The position numbers and the translations under genes were made by a program. DNA of 58,932 bases, from NCBI GenBank assembly GCA_041592135.1, contig JBFHQR010000001.1. The stretch is one strand, 5' to 3'. Source of the stretch: Porticoccus sp041592135 (GTDB lineage Bacteria > Pseudomonadota > Gammaproteobacteria > Pseudomonadales > Porticoccaceae). The notes beneath the pieces are model-generated. The model was not told the DNA's origin, ran no database searches, and was given only the letters and a program-made list of their open reading frames with translations. Position 1 is the stretch's first letter. Each line of letters opens with the position of its first letter. This document shows positions 32,517 to 42,163 of this stretch, piece after piece.

Positions 32517-33281
32517 ATGGCAAGTGTAAGCATGCGTGACATGTTGCAGGCTGGTGTGCATTTTGGTCACCAGACCCGCTTCTGGAATCCCAAAATGGAT
32601 CAATACATCTTTGGGGCCCGCAACAAAATTCATATCCTCAACCTGGAATACACCGTCCCCGCGTTCAATGACGCGCTGGAAGTGGTCCGTCAGGTTGCGG
32701 CCAATGGCAACAAGGTATTGATGGTTGGCACCAAGCGTGCCGCGCAGAAAGCCATCGTCGAACAGGCGCAGCGCGCCGGTATGCCTTTCGTCAGCCATCG
32801 CTGGCTGGGCGGTATGTTGACCAACTACAAAACCATCCGCGCCTCAATCCGCCGCTTCCGCGAGCTGGAAGCCCAGAGCCAGGATGACACCTTCGAAAAG
32901 CTGACCAAGAAAGAAGCGCTGATGAGAACCCGTCTGATGGAGAAGCTCGAGCGCTCTATCGGTGGTATCAAGGATATGGGCGGCCTGCCGGATATGCTGT
33001 TTGTGATCGACGTGGATCACGAGCGCATCGCTATTCAGGAAGCCAACAAGCTTGGCATTCCGGTCATCGGTGTGGTGGATACCAACAGCAATCCCGAAGG
33101 TGTCGACTACGTTATCCCCGGCAACGATGATGCAATTCGCGCCATCAAGCTGTACACCACGGCCATTGCTGACGCCATTCTTGAAGGCAAGTCGCAGTCT
33201 GGCAACACCCCGAACAAAGATGAATTTGTCGAGGTGGTGGAGGAAGGCGACAACAGCAACAGTGAAGCGGCCGCCGAGTAA
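32517..33281 (+). CDS. rpsB: 30S ribosomal protein S2
   Basis: A 254-residue ribosomal protein. MASVSMRDMLQAGVHFGHQTRFWNP is the signature start, followed by MDQYIFGARNKIHILNLE, VLMVGTKRAAQ, FVSHRWLGGMLTNYKTIR and PVIGVVDTNSNPEGVDYVIPGNDDA. The acidic, serine/alanine-rich C-terminus (after about 225) is longer than in E. coli (241 aa). It is followed by an attenuator and tsf, with which it is usually co-transcribed. Confidence 0.98.
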   Translation: MASVSMRDMLQAGVHFGHQTRFWNPKMDQYIFGARNKIHILNLEYTVPAFNDALEVVRQVAANGNKVLMVGTKRAAQKAIVEQAQRAGMPFVSHRWLGGMLTNYKTIRASIRRFRELEAQSQDDTFEKLTKKEALMRTRLMEKLERSIGGIKDMGGLPDMLFVIDVDHERIAIQEANKLGIPVIGVVDTNSNPEGVDYVIPGNDDAIRAIKLYTTAIADAILEGKSQSGNTPNKDEFVEVVEEGDNSNSEAAAE

Positions 33282-33319
33282 TTATCAGCAGCCACATCTC
33301 TGTGGGTGTCATTGAAATC

Positions 33320-33345
33320 AAAAGGGGGCGATGCCCCCTTTTTTC
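33320..33345 (+). terminator. Intrinsic terminator/attenuator between rpsB and tsf
   Basis: AAAAGGGGGC (33320-33329) and GCCCCCTTTT (33333-33342) form a perfect 10-bp stem with a 3-nt loop and a T-run of six. It probably reduces rather than abolishes read-through into tsf, as S2 and EF-Ts are made in different amounts. Confidence 0.85.
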
Positions 33346-33378
33346 CAGCTAAACAGAACGATCGAGAGGAATTCACAG

Positions 33379-34242
33379 ATGGCAGCAATTTCTGCATCTC
33401 TGGTAAAAGAACTGCGCGAGCGCACTGGCCTCGGCATGATGGAATGTAAGAAGGCCCTGGTTGAGGCTGATGGCGATATCGAAAAAGCGATTGATGATCT
33501 GCGCAAGTCCAGTGGTATGAAGGCCGCCAAAAAAGCCGGTCGCACCGCTGCTGAAGGCGTGGTCGCCGTCAAAGTGGCCGCTGACAACAGCTACGGCGTG
33601 TTGGTGGAAGTGAATAGCGAAACCGACTTCGTCGCGCGGGATGATAACTTCATGGCGTTTGTAAATGCCGTGGTGGAAAAAGCGTTTGCCGACAAGCAAG
33701 CGGATGCCGCGGTGCTGGCAGCAGACGTGGAAGAAGCGCGCCAGGCGCTGGTGCAGAAGATTGGTGAGAATATTTCCGTGCGCCGCGTGGTGCTGCTGGA
33801 AGCCCCGCTGGTTGGCAGCTACGTGCACAGCAACAACCGTATTGGGGTGCTTGCTGCGTTGACCGCTGGCGATGCCGAATTGGCCAAAGATGTCGCCATG
33901 CATGTGGCGGCGGTCAATCCCCAGGTGGTCAAGCCGGAAGATATGCCGGAAGAGCTGCTGATCAAGGAGCGCGAAATCTTCTCGGTGCAAGCCCGCGAAA
34001 GTGGCAAGCCGGAAGAGATCATCGCCAAGATGATCGAAGGCCGTATCAGCAAGTTCCTGGCAGAATCCAGCCTGGTGGCACAGCCCTTTGTCAAAGACCC
34101 GGACGTCAAGGTGGGCAAACTGGTCAAGGATGCCGGTGCCGACGTGCTGTCATTCACCCGCTTTGAGGTGGGAGAGGGTATCGAGAAAGAGGAAGTGGAT
34201 TTTGCCGCTGAGGTGGCGGCCCAGGTCGGCGCGGCCAAATGA
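33379..34242 (+). CDS. tsf: Elongation factor Ts
   Basis: A 287-residue nucleotide-exchange factor for EF-Tu. The N-terminal UBA-like domain reads LVKELRERTGLGMMECKKAL, with the family's second signature in VLVEVNSETDFVARDDNF (about 74-91). Two dimerisation-core repeats follow to the C-terminus. ATG 33379 with GAGAGGA about 8 nt upstream is right; the in-frame extension to 33331 runs through the terminator stem. Confidence 0.98.
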   Translation: MAAISASLVKELRERTGLGMMECKKALVEADGDIEKAIDDLRKSSGMKAAKKAGRTAAEGVVAVKVAADNSYGVLVEVNSETDFVARDDNFMAFVNAVVEKAFADKQADAAVLAADVEEARQALVQKIGENISVRRVVLLEAPLVGSYVHSNNRIGVLAALTAGDAELAKDVAMHVAAVNPQVVKPEDMPEELLIKEREIFSVQARESGKPEEIIAKMIEGRISKFLAESSLVAQPFVKDPDVKVGKLVKDAGADVLSFTRFEVGEGIEKEEVDFAAEVAAQVGAAK

Positions 34243-34249
34243 CCTGAAG

Positions 34250-34275
34250 ACGGGGGCTGCGGCCCCCGTTATTAT
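34250..34275 (+). terminator. Intrinsic terminator/attenuator after tsf
   Basis: ACGGGGGC (34250-34257) pairs with GCCCCCGT (34262-34269) around TGCG, followed by the T/A-rich TATTATATA. The T-run is interrupted, suggesting partial termination before pyrH. Confidence 0.65.
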
Positions 34276-34313
34276 ATACGCCGAATTTTTTCCCATTCCG
34301 GAGTACCGATTAC

Positions 34314-35051
34314 ATGCCCAGTATCAAAGATAAAAAGTACAAACGGATTCTGCTCAAGCTGAGTGGCGAAGAGTTGATGGGTGAAGAGGGTTTTGGCATT
34401 GATCCCAAAGTGCTCGATCGCATGGCGCTGGAGATTGGCCAACTGGTCGGCATCGGAGTGCAAGTGGGGCTGGTGATCGGCGGTGGCAATTTGTTTCGCG
34501 GTGCGGCATTGCACGCCGCCGGCATGGAGCGGGTTACCGGTGACCACATGGGTATGTTGGCCACCATGATGAATGGCCTGGCCATGCGCGATGCCCTGGA
34601 TCGCAATAATATTTCCGCCCGGGTGATGTCAGCCATCCCCATGAGTGGGGTGGTGGAGCACTATGATCGCCGCACCGCGGTTCGCTACCTGGCTGGCGGC
34701 GACGTGGTGATTTTCTCCGCCGGAACCGGCAATCCCTTTTTCACCACCGACTCTGCCGCCTGCCTGCGCGGCATAGAAGTCGGTGCCGAAATCGTTCTGA
34801 AGGCGACCAAGGTGGACGGTGTATACTCCGCCGACCCGATGAAAGATCCCAGCGCGACCATGTATACCCGGTTGACCTACGACGACGCGCTGCAGCAAAA
34901 ACTGGGTGTCATGGACCTGACTGCCATCTGCCTGTGTCGAGAGCACGACATGCCATTGCGGGTATTTCGCATGTCGAAACCCGGCGCGTTGCTGCATATC
35001 GTGGTCGGCGGTGACGAGGGCACCCTGATCGAGGAGAGTTTTGATGATTGA
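34314..35051 (+). CDS. pyrH: Uridylate kinase
   Basis: A 245-residue UMP kinase of the amino-acid-kinase fold, making UDP. YKRILLKLSGEELMGEEGFG opens the protein; GVQVGLVIGGGNLFRGAAL supplies the phosphate loop; GGDVVIFSAGTGNPFFTTDSAACLR and LKATKVDGVYSADP are further family signatures. The 3' end overlaps frr by 8 nt, with the frr ribosome-binding site inside pyrH, so the two are coupled. Confidence 0.98.
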   Translation: MPSIKDKKYKRILLKLSGEELMGEEGFGIDPKVLDRMALEIGQLVGIGVQVGLVIGGGNLFRGAALHAAGMERVTGDHMGMLATMMNGLAMRDALDRNNISARVMSAIPMSGVVEHYDRRTAVRYLAGGDVVIFSAGTGNPFFTTDSAACLRGIEVGAEIVLKATKVDGVYSADPMKDPSATMYTRLTYDDALQQKLGVMDLTAICLCREHDMPLRVFRMSKPGALLHIVVGGDEGTLIEESFDD

Positions 35052-35601
35052 AGATCTTAAAAAAGATGCAGAACAGCGTATGGCCAAGAGCATTGAAGCC
35101 CTTGGACATGCCTTTAACAAAATCCGCACCGGCCGGGCGCACCCCAGCCTGCTGGATGGCCTGATGGTGAGCTACTACGGTTCGGATATGCCCCTCAATC
35201 AGGTGGGCAACGTCAACGTGCTGGATGCCCGCACCCTGTCCATTTCCGTGTGGGAGAAAAGCATGGTGCCCGAGGTTGAGAAGGCCATCATGAAATCCGA
35301 CCTGGGGCTAAACCCGGTCACCACCGGTGAGCTGATACGCGTGCCGATGCCCGCCCTGACGGAGGAGACCCGTAAAGGTTTCATCAAGCAGGCCAAGGCC
35401 GAAGCGGAAAACGCCCGCATCGCCATCCGCAACATTCGCCGGGATGTGCTGTCCGACATCAAGGAACTGCTCAAGGAAAAGGACATCAGTGAGGACGATG
35501 AACGCCGCGCCGGGGAAAGCATACAAAAAATTACCGACAAATATATCCAGCAGGTCGACAAGGCGCTGTCCGTTAAAGAAGTGGATTTGATGGAAATCTG
35601 A
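35044..35601 (+). CDS. frr: Ribosome recycling factor
   Basis: A 185-residue factor that splits post-termination ribosomes with EF-G. It starts MIEDLKKDAEQRMAKSIEAL and contains FNKIRTGRAHPSLLDGL, LNQVGNVNVLDARTLSISVW and IRVPMPALTEETRKGFIKQA in order. ATG 35044 is chosen with GAGGAGAG 6 nt upstream; an in-frame TTG directly before it is less likely. Confidence 0.98.
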   Translation: MIEDLKKDAEQRMAKSIEALGHAFNKIRTGRAHPSLLDGLMVSYYGSDMPLNQVGNVNVLDARTLSISVWEKSMVPEVEKAIMKSDLGLNPVTTGELIRVPMPALTEETRKGFIKQAKAEAENARIAIRNIRRDVLSDIKELLKEKDISEDDERRAGESIQKITDKYIQQVDKALSVKEVDLMEI

Positions 35602-35628
35602 TCCCGTTTGACGAAAAGCCGCGCCACC

Positions 35629-36387
35629 ATGAGCCAATCACCTGACCAGTCAGTACCCTGCCATCCACTGCGCCATGTGGCGATCATTATGGATGGCAAC
35701 AACCGCTGGGCCACCGAGCGTGGCCTGCCGGGTACAGCCGGCCACGAAGTTGGTGTCGAGCGAGTCAGGGATGTGCTCGATGCCTGTCAGCGACACGACA
35801 TTGACGTCGTCACCCTGTTTGCTTTCAGTAGTGAAAATTGGAAACGGCCTGAGCTCGAAGTGAGAGCGCTGATGTCGCTGCTCGGCTCCTACCTGCGCAA
35901 GGAAGTCCCGCAATTGGTGGAGCGGGGGATCAGCCTGAGGTTTATCGGTCGCCGGGATAATTTCACTGACAAATTAAAGTCACTGATCGCCGACAGCGAG
36001 GCGTCGACAGCCGGTGGGGAGCGGACCCTGGTGCTGGCCGTGGATTATGGCGGGCGCTGGGAAATTACCGAGGCGGCCCGCAACATTGCCCGCCAGGTGC
36101 AGACCGGTCGACTGCGTCCAGAGGATATTACGGAGCAGTTGATGCAGCAACAAATGTGCCTCAAGGACCTGCCGCCCCCCGATCTGTGCATACGCACCGC
36201 GGGTGAACAGCGCATCAGCAATTTCCTGCTCTGGCATATGGCGTACACTGAGTTTTATTTTGCCGACTGCTATTGGCCCGATTTCGATGGCCCCGCCTTC
36301 GATGCCGCCATTGCTAACTACTACCAGCGCCAGCGCCGCTTTGGCAAGCGGGACGACCAGCACGAGGAGCGCAGCCGACGTGCTTAA
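35629..36387 (+). CDS. uppS: Undecaprenyl diphosphate synthase
   Basis: A 252-residue cis-prenyltransferase making the C55 carrier for cell-wall synthesis. HVAIIMDGNNRWATERGLP (about 16-34) is the diphosphate-binding motif; FAFSSENWKRPELEV, the long helix and IRTAGEQRISNFLLWHMAYTEF (about 190-211) complete the signature. ATG 35629 is chosen; a TTG at 35608 would add seven residues. The C-terminus overlaps the probable GTG start of cdsA. Confidence 0.96.
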   Translation: MSQSPDQSVPCHPLRHVAIIMDGNNRWATERGLPGTAGHEVGVERVRDVLDACQRHDIDVVTLFAFSSENWKRPELEVRALMSLLGSYLRKEVPQLVERGISLRFIGRRDNFTDKLKSLIADSEASTAGGERTLVLAVDYGGRWEITEAARNIARQVQTGRLRPEDITEQLMQQQMCLKDLPPPDLCIRTAGEQRISNFLLWHMAYTEFYFADCYWPDFDGPAFDAAIANYYQRQRRFGKRDDQHEERSRRA

Positions 36388-37222
36388 GGAACGAATTATG
36401 ACGGCATTGCTGATGGCAGTGCTGTTTCTGGCGACGCTGTTTCTGCTCAGTCCGTTCGGATTTTCCCTGGCGATCGGACTGGTGGTGGTTTACGCCGCCT
36501 GGGAGTGGTCCGATCTCGCCGGGTTGTCCCGCCAGTCGCTTCGCCTGGCCTATGTCGCCGCCGTGGCGGGATGCCTGTTGGCCGCCGCCGTCCGCCTGGG
36601 GCTCGCGCCGGGGAGCACGCCCCTGATAGATAAAGGGCATGACCTGTTGGTTCTCACCACTCCCTGGTGGGCACTGGCACTGCTCTGGGTACAGGGTTAT
36701 CCCTCCAGCGCCATTCTGTGGGGCAGTCGCGCGGTGCGTGCACTGATGGGCCTGTTGGTGCTGCTGCCCACCTGGGTGGCTGCGGTGTTGCTGATTCATG
36801 GCGGCAATGGTCCTTGGATAATTCTGCTGGTGGTGGCGATTGTTGCCCTGGCAGATATCGGTGCCTATTTCAGCGGGCGCCGTTTTGGCCGCCACAGCCT
36901 GGCCTCCAGCGTCAGTCCTAAGAAGACCCTGGAAGGTCTGTTCGGGGGCGTGCTGGCCAATGTGTTATTGGTGGCTGTCCTGGGCCTCTGGTTGCAACTA
37001 CCGGCCCGGGAATGGGCGCTGTTTGGCGGGGTGGTGATGGTGACGGTGTTGGTGTCGGTGCTCGGCGATTTGCTTGAAAGTATGGTGAAGCGACACCGGG
37101 GCCTCAAGGACAGTGGCAGTATTTTGCCCGGTCACGGGGGGGTGCTGGATCGCATGGACAGCCTGACTGCCGCATTGCCGGTGTTTGCGCTCATTTATAT
37201 TGTCAGTGGGGTACAGCTTTAA
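36380..37222 (+). CDS. cdsA: Phosphatidate cytidylyltransferase
   Basis: A 280-residue inner-membrane enzyme making CDP-diacylglycerol from phosphatidate and CTP. Several hydrophobic helices span the protein, and the C-terminal family signature SMVKRHRGLKDSGSILPGHG followed by GVLDRMDS is intact. I chose GTG 36380 (VLKERIMTALL), with GAGGAG 10 nt upstream, because CdsA proteins usually begin MLKxRIxTA; the alternative ATG 36398 would lose six residues. The start lies within uppS (8-nt overlap). Confidence 0.94.
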   Translation: MLKERIMTALLMAVLFLATLFLLSPFGFSLAIGLVVVYAAWEWSDLAGLSRQSLRLAYVAAVAGCLLAAAVRLGLAPGSTPLIDKGHDLLVLTTPWWALALLWVQGYPSSAILWGSRAVRALMGLLVLLPTWVAAVLLIHGGNGPWIILLVVAIVALADIGAYFSGRRFGRHSLASSVSPKKTLEGLFGGVLANVLLVAVLGLWLQLPAREWALFGGVVMVTVLVSVLGDLLESMVKRHRGLKDSGSILPGHGGVLDRMDSLTAALPVFALIYIVSGVQL

Positions 37223-37225
37223 TCC

Positions 37226-38410
37226 ATGCAGTACCTGACAGTTTTAGGGGCCACCGGCTCCATCGGTGAAAATACGCTGGATGTGGTGGCGCGGCATCCG
37301 GATCGCTTCCGGGTGTTCGCCCTCAGTGGTCACAGCCAACTGGATAAGCTGGCCCGCCAGTGTGGTCAGTTCAAGCCGAACTACGCGGTGGTGGCTGACC
37401 GGGAATCTGCTGCGCTACTCAGCGGGAAATTGCGCTCCCTGAGCCTCGCTACCGAAGTGGTTTTTGGCCAGCAGGCCCTGTGCGACCTGGCGGCTGCGCC
37501 AGAGGTCGACATGGTCATGGCGGCCATTGTCGGTGCGGTGGGTTTGCGGCCGACCCTCGCCGCCGCGCAGGCGGGAAAAAAGGTGCTGTTGGCAAACAAG
37601 GAATCCCTGGTGATGGCCGGCGGCCTGTTTATGGATGCCGTGCGCTCTGCGCAAGCCACACTGCTGCCCATCGACAGTGAGCACAATGCCATTTTCCAAT
37701 GTTTGCCGACCACCTACGGCCCGGGGCAGCGGGGCGGGGTGCGCAGGGTATTGTTGACAGCCTCCGGCGGCCCATTTCTCAGTGTGCCGCTGGACAGTCT
37801 TGCCGCCATGACCCCCGATCAGGCCTGTGCTCATCCCAACTGGCAAATGGGTCGAAAAATTTCGGTGGACTCCGCCACCATGATGAACAAGGGGCTGGAG
37901 CTGATCGAAGCCTGCTGGCTGTTCGATTTGCGCCCCGAAGAAATAGAAGTGGTGATTCATCCCCAGAGCGTTATCCACTCCATGGTGGAGTATGTGGACG
38001 GTTCAATCCTCGCCCAGCTCGGCAACCCCGATATGCGCACACCCATCGCCCATGCCATGGCCTGGCCTGAGCGCGTGGTATCCGGGGTCGCCAGTCTCGA
38101 TATTATCCGGACAGCGCGGCTGGATTTTGCCGCACCGGATCTGCAACGTTTTCCCTGTTTGCAACTGGCGATGGAAGCCGCGCGCCGCGGTGGCAGTGCC
38201 CCGGCACTGCTGAATGCGGCCAACGAAGTGGCCGTTGCGGCTTTCCTCGGAGGTCGATTGCCTTTCACCGGTATTGCCGAGGTGGTCTCAGCGGTACTCG
38301 ATCGGGTGGAAATCACTGAACCGGACTCGCTCGAGGCTGTCCAATCGTGCGATCAAATGGCGCGTCGAAGCGCTGAAGAGGTTATTGTGCAGCTGACCGG
38401 GAAGGGTTAA
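37226..38410 (+). CDS. dxr: 1-deoxy-D-xylulose 5-phosphate reductoisomerase
   Basis: A 394-residue NADPH enzyme giving MEP in isoprenoid synthesis. YLTVLGATGSIGENTLDV (3-20) is the cofactor motif; LLANKESLVMAGGLFM, the LPIDSEHNAIFQCL metal/substrate motif, SASGGPF-type TASGGPFLSVPLD, NWQMGRKISVDSATMMNKGLE and PQSVIHSMVEYVDGS are all in order. Its product feeds UppS. The stop overlaps the rseP ATG (TAATG). Confidence 0.98.
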   Translation: MQYLTVLGATGSIGENTLDVVARHPDRFRVFALSGHSQLDKLARQCGQFKPNYAVVADRESAALLSGKLRSLSLATEVVFGQQALCDLAAAPEVDMVMAAIVGAVGLRPTLAAAQAGKKVLLANKESLVMAGGLFMDAVRSAQATLLPIDSEHNAIFQCLPTTYGPGQRGGVRRVLLTASGGPFLSVPLDSLAAMTPDQACAHPNWQMGRKISVDSATMMNKGLELIEACWLFDLRPEEIEVVIHPQSVIHSMVEYVDGSILAQLGNPDMRTPIAHAMAWPERVVSGVASLDIIRTARLDFAAPDLQRFPCLQLAMEAARRGGSAPALLNAANEVAVAAFLGGRLPFTGIAEVVSAVLDRVEITEPDSLEAVQSCDQMARRSAEEVIVQLTGKG

Positions 38411-39765
38411 TGGCGTTACTACAGACAGTATTTTTCACCCTGGTGGCACTGGGTGTGCTGGTGACTTTTCACGAATTTGGTCACTTCTGGGTTGCGCGCC
38501 GCTGTGGCATCAAAGTGCTGCGATTTTCCGTGGGGTTTGGCACACCGCTATTCCGCTGGCGCGACCGTTTGGGCACCGAGTTCGTTTTGGCTGCCCTGCC
38601 CCTTGGCGGCTATGTGCGCATGGTCGATGAGCGCGAGGGCAATGTGCCAGAGGCCGATTTGCCCTACGCCTTCACCCGCAAGCCTGTGTGGCAGCGGATG
38701 GCCGTGGTGGCAGCGGGCCCGCTGGCCAATTTTATCCTCGCCGTACTGCTGTACTGGGTTGTCTATGCCTTGGGGGTTACCGGCATAGCCCCGGTAATCG
38801 GCTCGCTCAAACCCAATTCGGTGGCGGAACGGGCGGGACTTGAAGCCGGACAGGAAATCGTCGCGGTGGACGGTGAACCGACTCCCACCTGGCAGGCGCT
38901 CAATGAGCGATTGGTCAGGCGTATAGGGGAGAGCGGCCCCATCAGCTTCAGGGTCAAATTGCCTGAGGACAGTCTGCAGTACGAATATCAGGGGGAATTG
39001 CGTGACTGGCTGAATGACGCGGAACAGCCCGATCCCATTGCCGGCCTGGGCATTGTCCTCTATTCACCACAAATCCTGCCCGTCGCCGCAGAGATCGTTC
39101 CGGGCGATCCGGCTGACCGCGCCGGGTTGTTGTCCGGCGACCAGATTCTGAGCGCCGATGGTGAACCCATGCCCGATTGGTCGACCTGGGTGAATTATGT
39201 GCGTGCCAGACCCGGGCAGAAGATCGGCTTGCTGGTCAAGCGGGGTGAGGATCGTATTGAAACCACCGTGGTGCCGAAGGCTTCCGTCGCCGAGGACGGG
39301 GCCAAAATTGGCCAGGTCGGGATGAGCGTGCGCGTTCCCGAATGGCCCAAAGAAATGATTCGCCAATCTGACTACAACCTGTTCGAAGCCCTGGGGCAGG
39401 GGCTTTCCCAGACCTGGAACACCTCGGTATTAATCCTCGATTCTGTCAAGAAGATGTTGGTGGGGCTGATTTCCGCAAAACACTTGAGTGGACCCATCAC
39501 CATTGCTAAAGTGGCGGGCGCTTCTGCTCAATATGGACTGACGGCCTATCTGGGATTTCTGGCTTTCTTGAGCGTCAGCCTGGGCGTTTTGAATTTGCTG
39601 CCCATCCCGGTTCTGGATGGCGGCCACCTGATGTATTACATCATCGAGGCAGTGAAAGGCAGGCCTGTATCCGAAAAAATCCAGATGATGGGTTTTCGGA
39701 TCGGGATGTTTTTGGTAATTGGGTTGATGTTGCTCGCTCTATACAATGACCTGATGCGACTGTAA
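38410..39765 (+). CDS. rseP: Site-2 protease RseP
   Basis: A 451-residue inner-membrane zinc metalloprotease that cleaves RseA to release the envelope-stress sigma factor. The HEFGH zinc motif is at residues 21-25. Two PDZ domains follow (about 125-210 and 215-300, with IGSLKPNSVAERAGLEAGQEI and IVPGDPADRAGLLSGDQI). The second zinc motif LNLLPIPVLDGGHLMYYI lies near 396-413. The position ahead of bamA and skp is standard and functionally apt. Confidence 0.97.
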   Translation: MALLQTVFFTLVALGVLVTFHEFGHFWVARRCGIKVLRFSVGFGTPLFRWRDRLGTEFVLAALPLGGYVRMVDEREGNVPEADLPYAFTRKPVWQRMAVVAAGPLANFILAVLLYWVVYALGVTGIAPVIGSLKPNSVAERAGLEAGQEIVAVDGEPTPTWQALNERLVRRIGESGPISFRVKLPEDSLQYEYQGELRDWLNDAEQPDPIAGLGIVLYSPQILPVAAEIVPGDPADRAGLLSGDQILSADGEPMPDWSTWVNYVRARPGQKIGLLVKRGEDRIETTVVPKASVAEDGAKIGQVGMSVRVPEWPKEMIRQSDYNLFEALGQGLSQTWNTSVLILDSVKKMLVGLISAKHLSGPITIAKVAGASAQYGLTAYLGFLAFLSVSLGVLNLLPIPVLDGGHLMYYIIEAVKGRPVSEKIQMMGFRIGMFLVIGLMLLALYNDLMRL

Positions 39766-39805
39766 CTGCCACAACGAACAAGAATCGAGAGAATACCGGT
39801 TTCCA

Positions 39806-42133
39806 ATGAAACACTTTTATCTGTTGCTGTGCCTTTTTTTGTTTGCTTTAGCCGCTCGGGCGGATGTGTTTCAGGTCGAGGATATTCGCATCGATGGCCT
39901 GCAGCGGGTTTCTTCCGGCACGGTGTTCGCTTCCATGCCCCTCAGTGTGGGAGACCTGATTGATGAAGATACCATCCGCAGAGCAACCCGGGCATTGTTT
40001 CGAACCGGTTATTTTGAAGATATTCGCATTTCCCGGGACGGGGGTATTCTGATCGTCGCGCTCAAAGAGCGCCCCGCCGTGGCCGAGATTACCCTGTCGG
40101 GAAACAAGGCCATCCCCGAAGAGGATTTGCTCAAGGCATTGCGTGACAACGGCCTGGCCGAAGGACAGATCTTCCGCCAGTCAATCCTGGAGGGAATGTC
40201 CCAGGAGCTGGAGCGCCAATACGTTGCCCAGGGCCGTTATGGTGCCACCGTAACACCCAATATCGAGGAGCTGCCCCGCAACCGCGTGGCGGTACGTATT
40301 GTGGTTGATGAGGGTGAGGTCGCCTCCATCAAGCACATCAACGTGGTGGGCAACCACGCCTTTAGTCGCGACGACATTCTGTCCCTGTTTGAATTGAAGA
40401 CCACCGGCCTGCTGTCCTGGATTTTCAACGATGACAAGTATTCGCGGGAAAAGCTGTCCGGTGATCTGGAGCGGATCGAATCCTTTTATTTGAATCGCGG
40501 TTACCTGAAATTTGCCATCGATTCCACCCAGGTGGCGATCAGTCCCGATCGCAAGTCGGTGTTTGTGACCGTGAACCTGAACGAAGGGGATGCCTACAAG
40601 GTTGACCAGATTCAGCTGGCGGGAGACCTGGTGGTTTCGGAAGCGGAAATCCGTCGGCTGATCGTGCTGAAGGAAGATCAGACCTTTTCCCAGCTGTTGA
40701 TGACCAATACCTCTGAGCTGATCACCCAGCGTCTCGGTAATGAGGGTTACACCTTTGCCGAGGTGAAAGGCATTCCGGAGGTCAATGAAGAAGATAAAAC
40801 GGCCAACGTAACCTTCTTCGTCAACCCCGGCAAACGGGCCTATGTGCGGCGCATTGAATTCCGCGGCAATACCAAAACCATGGATGAAGTACTGCGCCGC
40901 GAAATGCGCCAGATGGAAGGTGCTTCCGCTTCCACCGCGAAAATCGAGCACTCGAAAAACCGCCTCAATCGACTGGGGTTTTTCAAGGAAGTGGAAGTGG
41001 ATACCCAGCAGGTCCCCGGTACCAATGACCAGGTGGATGTGATCTATACCGTCGAGGAACAACCGTCCGGCAGCATCGGCGCCAGCGTCGGCTTTGCGCA
41101 AACCTATGGCCTGACACTGGGGGGAAGCATCCGTGAACAGAACTTTCTGGGCACGGGTAACAACGTTGGCATCGCCTTGAATCGCAGTGCCTATCAGACC
41201 AATATCTCGTTAAGCGCCACCGATCCCTACTTCACCCGGGACGGCATCAGTGCCGGTTTTTCCATCTTTGCCCGCAGTACCGATTACGAGGAAGTGAACG
41301 TTTCCAATTACACGACTGACAGTATGGGCGGCAGTTTGACGTTCGCTTATCCCATCTCGGAATTTTCCAGTATTGGTATGGGCCTGGGCCTGGAAGCCCT
41401 CTCACTCGATGTTGGCTCCTTTCCGTCTGAGGAAATTCTCGATTTTGTGGACCAGAATGGTGAGGATTACACCACCCTTACCACCAGTATCAACTGGGGC
41501 TATTCCACGCTGAACCGGGGCACCATGGCCACCGCTGGCGTATCGCATCGTGTCAGCCTGGAAGTTGCGGTGCCCGGGAGTGACCTGGAATACTTCAAAA
41601 CCTCCTATGCGGGACAATATTTCCGCCCGCTGACAGATGACTATACCCTGCGGATGAGAACGGACCTGGGCTATGGCGACAGTTACGGCTCCGGAGATCG
41701 CCTGCCCTTCTTCAAGAACTTCTTTGGCGGCGGATGGGGTTCGGTTCGCGGCTTCAAGAAGAATACCCTGGGCCCACACGAAACCCCCGACCCCGACAAT
41801 CCCTTTGACAACGACGACGATCCATTTGGTGGCAACGTGCTGGTTGAGGGCAGTGTCGAAATGTTGTTTCCCCTGCCCTTTATTCGGGATCAAAGAAGCA
41901 TGCAGTTCGCCGTTTTCCTGGATGCCGGAAACGTATTTGATACCGATTGTGGCGATAAGGACGAGGCTCTCTGTCAGGAACCGGACCTGGGCGAACTCCG
42001 TTATTCCGTCGGCATAGGTGGAACCTGGATCAGTGGCTTTGGTCCCATTACCGTCAGCTTTGCCAAGCCCTTGAATGCCGGAGATGAAGACGAAGAAGAA
42101 ATATTCCAATTTCAATTTGGGCAGACTTTTTAG
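39806..42133 (+). CDS. bamA: Outer membrane protein assembly factor BamA
   Basis: A 775-residue outer-membrane protein inserting beta-barrel proteins. It has a signal peptide of about 19 residues ending AARA, five POTRA domains (about 22-420; the first begins FQVEDIRIDGLQRVSSGTVF) and a C-terminal 16-strand barrel. The loop-6 VRGF motif appears in GGWGSVRGFKK, and the protein ends in phenylalanine (FQFGQTF). The barrel loop after VRGF has an acidic insert (ETPDPDNPFDNDDDPFGGN), probably surface-exposed. Full length. Confidence 0.97.
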   Translation: MKHFYLLLCLFLFALAARADVFQVEDIRIDGLQRVSSGTVFASMPLSVGDLIDEDTIRRATRALFRTGYFEDIRISRDGGILIVALKERPAVAEITLSGNKAIPEEDLLKALRDNGLAEGQIFRQSILEGMSQELERQYVAQGRYGATVTPNIEELPRNRVAVRIVVDEGEVASIKHINVVGNHAFSRDDILSLFELKTTGLLSWIFNDDKYSREKLSGDLERIESFYLNRGYLKFAIDSTQVAISPDRKSVFVTVNLNEGDAYKVDQIQLAGDLVVSEAEIRRLIVLKEDQTFSQLLMTNTSELITQRLGNEGYTFAEVKGIPEVNEEDKTANVTFFVNPGKRAYVRRIEFRGNTKTMDEVLRREMRQMEGASASTAKIEHSKNRLNRLGFFKEVEVDTQQVPGTNDQVDVIYTVEEQPSGSIGASVGFAQTYGLTLGGSIREQNFLGTGNNVGIALNRSAYQTNISLSATDPYFTRDGISAGFSIFARSTDYEEVNVSNYTTDSMGGSLTFAYPISEFSSIGMGLGLEALSLDVGSFPSEEILDFVDQNGEDYTTLTTSINWGYSTLNRGTMATAGVSHRVSLEVAVPGSDLEYFKTSYAGQYFRPLTDDYTLRMRTDLGYGDSYGSGDRLPFFKNFFGGGWGSVRGFKKNTLGPHETPDPDNPFDNDDDPFGGNVLVEGSVEMLFPLPFIRDQRSMQFAVFLDAGNVFDTDCGDKDEALCQEPDLGELRYSVGIGGTWISGFGPITVSFAKPLNAGDEDEEEIFQFQFGQTF

Positions 42134-42163
42134 ACCATCAGTTAAACCGAACGGAGACCTAGT